Source of the DNA: Candidatus Firestoneibacteriota bacterium
GTDB taxonomy: Bacteria; JACRDZ01
Assembly (NCBI GenBank): GCA_016212735.1
Contig: JACRDZ010000250.1
Span: forward strand, 1-12,662
Direction: 5' to 3'
Length of the DNA: 12,662 nucleotides
Under the pieces are notes generated by a model. The model had not been told where the DNA came from, searched no databases, and saw only the letters and a list, made by a program, of their open reading frames with translations. Below are positions 7,501 to 12,662 of the stretch, piece after piece; the stretch's first letter is position 1, and the number at the start of each line of letters is the position of its first letter. The position numbers and the translations under genes were made by a program.

Positions 7501-9323
7501 AAAAAAATCCAGAACGTGCATTAGAAGAATTTAAAATTATTATTACTCTGGATCCTAATTATATAGGTGTATATCTGCGTCTTGGAATGATATATGAAAA
7601 ATTGAAACGTATACCAGAAGCAATTGATGCTTATCTTAAAGCTATAGAACAAAATGCTGGGGATTCTATCCACATATATATCTCTTTAGGGACTCTTTAT
7701 ACTCAAATGAAGAATTATCCGCAGGCGGAAAAATGCTATACAATAGTTATAACTCAAGATCCGAATAATCTTGATGCATATTTTCAGCTTGGGATTATAC
7801 GTAAGATACAGGAAAAATACAGTGAAGCAATTTCTGCTTTTAAACAGGTAATTGATTTAGATCCGAAAAATATTGATGCACGCATGCACCTTGCATCAAT
7901 ATACAGCATACGTCATATGTATAAAGAATCTGTTGATGAATATAATTCGATTTTAAAGATTAATCCTGGTCATCCTGAAAGTTTATTTTTTCTGGGAAGA
8001 ATTTTCATGATAAGCAAATTATTTGATCGTGCACGTAAATATTATAAAAAAGCAACAGAATTTGATCAGGCTAATTTACAATATAAAAATGCTCTGGTTG
8101 AATTAACGCAGTTAATAAAAAAAGATCAGGAACAGATTGTTGAACATATCACAGCTAAAGATCCTGTTATAAGTAATTTTGTAACCCGTTCTCTCTATTT
8201 GTTCAATGTAAAAAATAAATATAATGTTCCAGAGGATTTATATAAAATATTTGTGATTTATGATGCTATAAGTACTTATGGTGTTATATGTACTGCTCGA
8301 AGCAAAGAAATAAAATATGCTGAACAAAAAGAAATTCAATATCCGCGTGATACTTTGAAAAATAAGATAGGAGATGATCTTGACTGCGTTGTTTTTCTCA
8401 GTGCATGTCTTGAAAATGTCGGAATAGCTGTTGATATTATTAAAAACCCGAATTTCTGCATAATTCTTATAAATACAGGTATTAACCGTGAAGATGTTGA
8501 TAAAATTACTGGAAACATGGATTCCTATATTGAAAAAGATAATTTTATATGTATTCCTGTAGATGTTGCAATGTTCGGATCCTCATTTATGGATGCATGG
8601 CAGGAAGGAGCAAAAAAATATAAGGAACATATAATGTTGTCAGAAGAAAAGGGAGAATTATTCAGTGTAAAAGAATATAGAGTAAGAATAAAAGAAGAGA
8701 AACTGCCTTCTTCTGACTGGTTACCTGAAATCCCAAAACAGAAAGACATAGATTATATTCTGCAGGGAGATTTAAAGAAATACAATAAAGAAAGAATTTC
8801 ATCTTTGATTAAAAAATACCAGGATAAATTAAAAATAATGCCTGATGATTTTAAAATTAAACTTGCTCTTGCAGATGTATACAAAGAAAACGGTTTAATT
8901 AATGAAGCAAAAAAAGAATATGAAGGAATTATAATGCTTGATGAGAAAAATTTATTTGCTTTATATGCGCTGGCAGATTTCGCTCTTTACAATCAGAACG
9001 CAGAAGAAGCAAATAAATATTTATCAAAAATATTAGAAGCTTATCCTGCTGAACAAAAAGCAGTATTTGAACTGGCAGAAGTTTTTTATTCACAGGATAA
9101 ATATCAGGAAGCACTGGAAAACTATCAGAAATATTTAAAACTGAATACGTCTGATAATACACGAAATGGCACAGCTCAATTAAAAATTGGTTTATGTTTT
9201 GCCTCATTAAAAAATTTACAGCGCGCTGTAGCTGAACTCGAAAAATTCATTAAGGAATATCCTGAACACGAAATGATAGAAGATACTAAAAAGACAGTTG
9301 AACTCCTGAAAGGGAATCTATAA
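4566..9323 (+). CDS. Exported NHL double-propeller / FN3 / TPR protein with a degenerate transglutaminase-like domain
   Basis: 1585 residues, function unknown, probably periplasmic or surface scaffold. Residues 1-28 form a signal peptide (hydrophobic 8-26, likely cut after S28, no lipobox). Residues ~31-606 hold twelve NHL repeats (pattern: P-x-G-I-A, then IYVAD, then N-x-R-I-Q-V-F). Six precede and six follow a ~25-residue linker (~312-338), consistent with two six-bladed beta-propellers. An FN3-like domain spans ~607-698. Fourteen TPRs run from ~700 to ~1187, nearly all 34 residues long, with typical L-G-x-x-Y and A-x-x-x-Y/F positions and P at the end. A transglutaminase-like domain at ~1190-1370 is recognisable by YPRDTL (1259-1264), the following GD (1269-1270), LSACLENVGI and IPVD (1330-1333). 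The usual catalytic Cys and His positions read Asp1271 and Phe1297, so it is probably inactive. Four more TPRs fill ~1415-1585. It is read from an ATG 5 bases after the lipoprotein gene and ends at a hairpin. Protein-protein scaffolding in the envelope is inferred. Confidence 0.88.
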   Translation: MQNIEKNIFILSTIIYIYLTLFPVILHSEEINFLFDISGKKGDHTKEFDNIQGVSSDSQGNIYIVDSDNNRIQVFDSTGNYLFQFGNKGHAKGELDKPVGIAINSYDEIYISEQGNDRIQVFDNKGTSLFYFGSKGSKKGDFSDPLGIAIDIFNFVYVADSRNDRIQIFTRQGIFYSTFGLSGELPSQFDFPTWVSVDRERNIFVVDKKNNRVQKIDPRGYFLFSIGGKKDKLHEFKQPYAVAINEYGRIYVTDIDKYRIQVISNMGDFINSFGSKGTGRSQFEELSGIFMDKRNRFYIADRKNNRVEVYEIKPAPDSEKLTGAPRPIDIVYINSIDGQATDVDVDAYGNVYMTNSRNNWVQVFNGDGTLKYVFGGEGKDKGKFRYPTGIAVSSDGKIAVSDSKNDRIQVFDSFGVYLFGFGREGEEKGEFLNPTGLAYDEKGEKLYVTDKKNNRIQIFNRDGVFLNKLGIGGNKKPGEFYQPEDVSLDFEGNIYVADTRSDKIQKFFPAFGMDFLFGKSGNGKGDFDAPVSIDVDHDKKIYVLDKNNNRVQVFDKEGKYILEFGNKGKGIGQFNEPEGITVQNLNSENYIYVADTGNNRIQIFAIHETPSIPIGLASYGDKSGIKLDWNRNPESFVFEYYVYKSNNENGPFSFVGKTVKNEYNILCDTTLLMDPYYKVSAITLSGFESQLTPPVADYYTLGYNFFKQNKFEESVISFTKEIAKHPQNVNALYFLGLVYFKQNRWQEAEKQFISVLKLQPQNGYAHYYIGSIFARQRMFDKSIVEFKEALKIEQRNFRIYSELGAAYFNKELYQETVEALKNALLFGDTNPELHFQLGAAFYKQKKYDQAVEELTHYIKENPGKFEAYYYLAQVYIEQKKFSAAIESLRKATEIRPQAHEVFYQIGVIYLDQHKYNEAIPEIKIATSIDPKNPVYRYNLGLAYFNIDNEELANKELTEAIKIDPKNTDSHYYMGLILSEKNPERALEEFKIIITLDPNYIGVYLRLGMIYEKLKRIPEAIDAYLKAIEQNAGDSIHIYISLGTLYTQMKNYPQAEKCYTIVITQDPNNLDAYFQLGIIRKIQEKYSEAISAFKQVIDLDPKNIDARMHLASIYSIRHMYKESVDEYNSILKINPGHPESLFFLGRIFMISKLFDRARKYYKKATEFDQANLQYKNALVELTQLIKKDQEQIVEHITAKDPVISNFVTRSLYLFNVKNKYNVPEDLYKIFVIYDAISTYGVICTARSKEIKYAEQKEIQYPRDTLKNKIGDDLDCVVFLSACLENVGIAVDIIKNPNFCIILINTGINREDVDKITGNMDSYIEKDNFICIPVDVAMFGSSFMDAWQEGAKKYKEHIMLSEEKGELFSVKEYRVRIKEEKLPSSDWLPEIPKQKDIDYILQGDLKKYNKERISSLIKKYQDKLKIMPDDFKIKLALADVYKENGLINEAKKEYEGIIMLDEKNLFALYALADFALYNQNAEEANKYLSKILEAYPAEQKAVFELAEVFYSQDKYQEALENYQKYLKLNTSDNTRNGTAQLKIGLCFASLKNLQRAVAELEKFIKEYPEHEMIEDTKKTVELLKGNL

Positions 9324-9356
9324 ATAAAATATTAGGGCTTGCCCTTAGTGTTTTAT
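9324..9356. terminator. Bidirectional terminator between convergent genes
   Basis: The core AGGGC-TT-GCCCT hairpin is extended by ATAAAA-rich sequence on the left and TTTTAT on the right, giving A-rich and T-rich flanks that serve as U tracts on either strand. It starts one base after the stop of the 4566-9323 gene and contains the stop codon (9345-9347) of the opposing DUF4139 gene. Confidence 0.8.
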
Positions 9357-10685
9357 TCTAACACGATATTTTATAACTTTTTTACCTTTAGCAGGAACTG
9401 AACTTAAAAATTGAATAGTAAAAGCATCTTTCTTTTCAAAAGGATCTGATTTTTCTACAATTTCCCAATCTCCAGAAATTTTTTCAGTAACAAAAACATC
9501 GACCTGCACTTCTTTACTATTATTTATTTCTATTTCATAAGCTTTTTCTATTATATCTTCGCTTACTTTTTTTAATTCCATTTTCCTTTTTTCTGCGCTT
9601 ATATTAATAGGTTCATCTAAAACAATTTCAATTTCCTTTCCCACCGGAACATTTGATATTATACTTTCACCGATTAATATTGTATTACCTGCGTTGTCTT
9701 TCTTATGTAACTTGAAATTCCCTTCCGGCAGCGGAATCCCAATACCATTTTGTTCATCATTTTTTACAAGTATCAGTGTCCTGACTTTATTGCCATCTGT
9801 TTCTGCATTATAAGTATATTTTTTATTTACTTTTGCTGTTTTATAATTAAATAAGGAAATATAATTAATAGTTTTATCCTTTAAATCCAGCTTATTATCT
9901 AATGAATATAAACAATTGTCCAGAACGGATTTTCCCTGTATTGAACACTTATTTTCACATTCTTTTTCTCCGCAGTTTATATCACCGCCAACAAGATTTA
10001 TTTTAGCATCTTCATAATTTAACCCGGATTTATTAGTTATTTTTATGTTACAAAATATAACAAGCTGTGTATCATCAGGATTTAAAATACCTATATAACT
10101 TGCTTCCCATTTTATACCACGTGTTTTATATGAAATTGCGATATTGAAATCATCTTTTTTAGAACTTCTTAATTTACAATGTATAACTGGTTTAACAATC
10201 AACCCTTTTGGATATTCAGGCAATTTAATTTCAGCAATATTATCACGGTTAATAATTATCGGTTCTGTTTCTGTATCGATTTCACCTAGAACTATATATT
10301 TGTCATCATAATTAATCAATTTCCCCTGTGTAGTTTTGCCATCTTTCGAAATTAATTTTATCTGGTTCGAAATATCTAAATATTTTGAAAGAATTTTATC
10401 TGTACTAAGTAAATCGAATTCAAATTTTTGATTAAGAATCTGACATGTCCTATCATTATTCAAAACTTCAAAAAATATTGATTCAGGTTCTATTTTTACA
10501 GGAATATTTTCCAGGTCAAAATTAACATCACCTTTTTTTAATTCTATAACACGGACTTCTCTTACAAGAGCAAAATTTTGTTTATATATGGTAAGTGTAA
10601 TATCCTTTTCCTCTTTTGCGTGTATATTAGAGACAAAAAGAATAATGTACATTATAAACGAGAAATATAAGAAAGCTTTTTTCAT
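9345..10685 (-). CDS. Secreted DUF4139 domain protein
   Basis: 446 residues from an ATG preceded by a strong AAAGGAGG; the open frame extends 41 codons further upstream, but that part has no ribosome-binding site and the N-terminus from this ATG is a clean signal peptide (residues 1-23, cut after I-H-A). The mature protein begins with short beta strands (ITLTIYKQNFALVREVRVIEL), as in the N-terminal part of DUF4139 proteins. From ~residue 170 it carries the DUF4139 beta-rich region, including YKTRGIKWEASYIGIL near 185-200 and the closing KVIKYRVRIKH. Function in the family is not established, so none is assigned; it is predicted periplasmic or extracellular. An unusual feature is a cysteine cluster, C238-x4-C243-x3-C247-x10-C258, in the middle of the domain, which could bind metal or form disulfides after export. 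It is transcribed convergently with the NHL-TPR gene and divergently from the aminotransferase gene. Confidence 0.8.
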   Translation of the reverse strand: MKKAFLYFSFIMYIILFVSNIHAKEEKDITLTIYKQNFALVREVRVIELKKGDVNFDLENIPVKIEPESIFFEVLNNDRTCQILNQKFEFDLLSTDKILSKYLDISNQIKLISKDGKTTQGKLINYDDKYIVLGEIDTETEPIIINRDNIAEIKLPEYPKGLIVKPVIHCKLRSSKKDDFNIAISYKTRGIKWEASYIGILNPDDTQLVIFCNIKITNKSGLNYEDAKINLVGGDINCGEKECENKCSIQGKSVLDNCLYSLDNKLDLKDKTINYISLFNYKTAKVNKKYTYNAETDGNKVRTLILVKNDEQNGIGIPLPEGNFKLHKKDNAGNTILIGESIISNVPVGKEIEIVLDEPINISAEKRKMELKKVSEDIIEKAYEIEINNSKEVQVDVFVTEKISGDWEIVEKSDPFEKKDAFTIQFLSSVPAKGKKVIKYRVRIKH

Positions 10686-10690
10686 ACTAT

Positions 10691-10698
10691 CCTCCTTT
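10691..10698 (-). promoter_or_regulatory. Strong ribosome-binding site fixing the DUF4139 start
   Basis: AAAGGAGG on the minus strand, 5 bases before the ATG at 10685. This decides against the longer reading frame that opens at 10808. Confidence 0.85.
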
Positions 10699-10707
10699 AA
10701 TATATAG

Positions 10708-10736
10708 AAATTAGCACATGAAACTGGGAATTTCAA
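10708..10736 (-). promoter_or_regulatory. Weak candidate promoter for the DUF4139 gene
   Basis: TTGAAA (10731-10736) and TAATTT (10708-10713) are 17 bases apart on the minus strand. The -35 is good and the -10 poor. The transcript would have a leader of under 20 bases that just includes the AAAGGAGG site. Confidence 0.3.
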
Positions 10737-10753
10737 ATAAATTTTAATAATTC

Positions 10754-10782
10754 TTGTTTTTTTACTTTCTGTTATATATAAT
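10754..10782 (+). promoter_or_regulatory. Candidate promoter for the aminotransferase gene
   Basis: TTGTTT (10754-10759), a 17-base spacer, and a perfect TATAAT (10777-10782). Transcription would start near 10789, leaving about 22 bases before the ATG at 10812. This start would place a TTG at 10791 at the very 5' end of the message, which supports the ATG as the true start. Confidence 0.6.
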
Positions 10783-10811
10783 AATTCTAATTGAGAAAGC
10801 AGGTTCAATTT

Positions 10812-12011
10812 ATGAATTATCGTGATAAATTTCCTATACTTAAACAGGGTAAAAAAATTATTTACATGGATAGCGCCTGTATTACTTTATTGCCTCAATC
10901 AGTATTGGATAGCATAAATAAATATTACATGGAGTATTCTGGATGCCATGGACGCGGTGGGCATATTTTTAATGAAGAAACGACAAAACGATATGAAGAA
11001 ACAAGAATAAAAATTCAAAAATTCATTAATGCTGCATCTCCGGAAGAAATAATTTTTACAAAAAATACTACTGAAAGTATTAACCTGGTTGCAAGAACTT
11101 TTCCATTTCTGGAAAACGACATAGTTTTAACTTCTGATATTGAGCATAATTCAAATCTGCTACCCTGGCAGGAATTAGCAAAAAAAGGTAAAATAAAACA
11201 TACAGTTTTTAATACAGACAAAGACACAGTTTTTAATATAAATAAATTTAAAGAATCTATGAATGAAAACGTAAAACTTGTTAGTATATTACATCTTTCA
11301 AATCTGACAGGAGTGGAATTCCCGATATCCGAAATTGCAGAAATTGTTCATAATAATAAAGAAACACATTTAATGATAGATGCCGCACAAAGTCTCTGTT
11401 CCTTAGATATTGATGTACAGAAAATGGGAATAGATTTTCTTTCTAGCTCGCTTCATAAGAATTTTGGACCAAGCGGAGTGGGTTTCCTTTATGCACGTAA
11501 ACCACTATTAGAAACTCTGGATAATTTTCTTGTTGGCGGGGAAACAATAATAAATTCAACATATACGCAAAGTGAATTTGCTTCGCTTCCACATAGATTT
11601 GAAGCTGGGCTGCAGAATTATGCAGGTATTATTGCAGGTGGAGAATCTATAAATTTTATAGAAAATATCGGCAAAGATAATATTCATAACCATAAAATAA
11701 AACTAAATAAAATTTTATCTGAAAAAATTGAAAATATTTCCGGGATTAAAATATTAGGACCTCATGATGCTCAAAAACGCGAAGGAATATGCAATTTTTT
11801 AATTAATGGATTGGATTCTTTTGATACAGCAAAAATTTTATCAGAAAGCCAGTCAATAATGATACGTGCCGGATTTCTATGTGTACATGCATGGTATAAT
11901 AAAAACGAAATTCCACCTTCATTACGTGTCTCTCTGCAAATATATAATAACGAAGATGAGGTATTGATTTTAGCAGAATCAATTAAAAAATTATCAAACT
12001 ATTTTAGATGA
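10812..12011 (+). CDS. Class V aminotransferase, SufS/CsdA-like cysteine desulfurase homologue
   Basis: 399-residue PLP enzyme of the length expected for group II cysteine desulfurases (~406). PLP-site motifs: EHN at 111-113 with His112 (stacks on PLP), DAAQ at 190-193 with Asp190 (pyridine nitrogen), and SLHK at 213-216 with Lys216 as the Schiff-base lysine. The loop RAGFLC (352-357) keeps the Arg and the persulfide-forming Cys357 of the SufS 'RxGxxC' motif, so desulfurase activity is possible. The N-terminal motif reads [10 protein letters not shown] (19-28) in place of the usual 'LDNAATT'. From memory this DSAC form is common in a subgroup with many archaeal members, so function and origin may differ from housekeeping SufS/IscS. 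I chose the ATG at 10812 (AGG 8 bases upstream, promoter at 10754-10782); a TTG seven codons earlier is unlikely. No suf or isc scaffold genes lie nearby. Selenocysteine lyase or another class V activity is not excluded. Confidence 0.85.
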   Translation: MNYRDKFPILKQGKKIIYMDSACITLLPQSVLDSINKYYMEYSGCHGRGGHIFNEETTKRYEETRIKIQKFINAASPEEIIFTKNTTESINLVARTFPFLENDIVLTSDIEHNSNLLPWQELAKKGKIKHTVFNTDKDTVFNINKFKESMNENVKLVSILHLSNLTGVEFPISEIAEIVHNNKETHLMIDAAQSLCSLDIDVQKMGIDFLSSSLHKNFGPSGVGFLYARKPLLETLDNFLVGGETIINSTYTQSEFASLPHRFEAGLQNYAGIIAGGESINFIENIGKDNIHNHKIKLNKILSEKIENISGIKILGPHDAQKREGICNFLINGLDSFDTAKILSESQSIMIRAGFLCVHAWYNKNEIPPSLRVSLQIYNNEDEVLILAESIKKLSNYFR

Positions 12012-12503
12012 GCCAATCAAAGTAAAACATAAAACAAAGCATAAATGAGTATAAATCATTGTAGTCTTCAAGTCGCTGTGGCCAAGAAGCTCCTGAATTG
12101 TCCGAATGTCATAATTTGCCTGCAAAAGATGAGTTGCAAAACTGTGACGGAAGGTGTGGGATGTAACACGCTTTGTGAGCTTTGCTTGCTGAACTGCTTT
12201 GAAAAGTGCCTCTTGAACATTACTATATGGATATTGAAGATATTTTAAAACATTATCTATCTCCTGCCGGGAAAGTACCACTGGTATATATTTTGATTTT
12301 TTAGCACGGGGTACATCTTAAGCGATGACATCATCCCATTCAGGAGAGTCTGATTTTAATATATATGCATCTTTAAAAGAATATCAAAAATAAAGAGAAA
12401 CAGCATAAGCAGCCTGTTTTGTTGAGATGTAGTTTGTTTCTTTGCCTTTTGTTGGGAGTATAGTCTCATATTGACCTAAAATACTATCTGATATATTGAG
12501 CAT
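11994..12503 (-). pseudogene. Integron-integrase-like tyrosine recombinase relic
   Basis: Read in one continuous frame from the ATG at 12503, the relic shows an N-terminal segment (MLNISDSILGQYETIL), a piece resembling a SAM-like core-binding helix (KQAAYAVSLYF), then [18 protein letters not shown] and a well-conserved catalytic C-terminus. That C-terminus has [13 protein letters not shown] (HxxR box at 12144-12158), [13 protein letters not shown] and TTMIYTH with the tyrosine nucleophile at 12051-12053. Two stops interrupt the frame: TGA at 12384-12386 and TAA at 12318-12320. The catalytic domain is joined to NVLKYLQ without the ~100 residues that should hold box I Arg and, in integron integrases, their extra motif; the N-terminal domain is also much shortened. 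Homology ends near 12045. The rest of the frame ([11 protein letters not shown]...) is unrelated and runs 18 bases into the aminotransferase gene. [19 protein letters not shown] is typical of IntI and related Desulfobacterota integrases. It cannot encode an active enzyme. Confidence 0.85.
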
Positions 12504-12591
12504 GGTATATTATCCACAAAACTGTTCAACATGACAAAAAAGTATGTTATCTAAATAAAAAGTATAATAAATTCAAGCTTTTAAGTCAAAA
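12504..12591. other. Gene-free AT-rich spacer
   Basis: Lies upstream of the integrase relic, where an attI site would be expected if it was an integron integrase. I see no convincing attI, attC-like hairpin, promoter or open frame here. Confidence 0.4.
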
Positions 12592-12659
12592 GAAAATAAG
12601 GGGTCCAAAAAAGAAAATAAGGGGTCAAAAGAAAATAAGGGGTCGGAAAATAAGGGGTC
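12592..12659. repeat. Four tandem-like copies of GAAAATAAGGGGTC
   Basis: Exact 14-base copies at 12592-12605, 12613-12626, 12631-12644 and 12646-12659. The spacers are 7, 4 and 1 bases, so start-to-start distances are 21, 18 and 15, all multiples of three. Read on the plus strand the frame encodes K-E-N-K-G-S repeats, but no start codon or ribosome-binding site precedes it. GGGGTC/GACCCC-type short repeats are, from memory, frequent next to REP-associated (Y1) transposase genes in Desulfobacterota, so such an element may lie just right of the window. Confidence 0.85.
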
Positions 12660-12662
12660 CGG

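Noticed and set aside
10686..10808. N-terminal 41-residue extension of the DUF4139 frame
   Set aside because: A strong AAAGGAGG and a signal peptide fix the start at 10685; the extension covers the divergent promoters.
12045..12248. 67-residue plus-strand open frame
   Set aside because: It lies opposite the conserved integrase C-terminus; the minus strand carries the real similarity.
12384..12386. In-frame TGA in the integrase relic as selenocysteine or recoded Trp
   Set aside because: A TAA stop 22 codons further on and the internal deletion show that the gene is decayed; no SECIS-like structure was seen.
12504..12591. attI or cassette attC site beside the integrase relic
   Set aside because: No core-site pair or folded inverted repeat could be identified.

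Overview
The window is a strongly AT-rich stretch of bacterial chromosome. It encodes Shine-Dalgarno-led genes, a lipobox lipoprotein, classical signal peptides and an MgtA-type P-type ATPase, so the host is a Gram-negative-like bacterium. The long NHL/TPR protein with a transglutaminase-like domain, the DUF4139 protein, and the relic integrase with nearby GGGGTC-type repeats resemble what I know of low-GC Desulfobacterota (Desulfobacterales, including multicellular magnetotactic relatives). That placement is an inference and is not proven by any marker gene here.

Layout. At 1-1090, a leftward unknown protein with a methyltransferase-like tail (25-849) lies between two exact copies of a 39-bp direct repeat (1-39 and 1052-1090). 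Its stop codon and last four residues are encoded by the left copy. Its leader holds a ~150-bp imperfect palindrome. At 1150-3759 is a complete MgtA/MgtB-type P-type ATPase. At 3865-9323 is a two-gene unit with its own candidate promoter: a small outer-membrane-type lipoprotein with TPR-like helices, then, 5 bp later, a 1585-residue exported protein. The large protein has twelve NHL blades in two groups of six, an FN3-like domain, fourteen TPRs, a transglutaminase-like domain that appears to have lost its catalytic Cys and His, and four more TPRs. A bidirectional hairpin (9324-9356) separates it from a convergent, secreted DUF4139 protein (9345-10685). Divergent from that is a class V aminotransferase/cysteine-desulfurase-like gene (10812-12011). 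The right end (12012-12662) is mobile-element debris: an integron-integrase-like tyrosine recombinase relic with two in-frame stops and internal deletions, then four copies of a 14-bp GAAAATAAGGGGTC repeat.

How they work together. The ATPase would import Mg2+. The lipoprotein and the propeller/TPR protein look like an envelope scaffold pair, probably translationally coupled. The DUF4139 and aminotransferase genes share a divergent control region but have no obvious common pathway. No rRNA, tRNA or CRISPR array was seen. The most interesting parts are the giant double-propeller/TPR protein with its pseudo-transglutaminase domain, the repeat-truncated gene with its palindromic leader, and the frame-preserving integrase relic.
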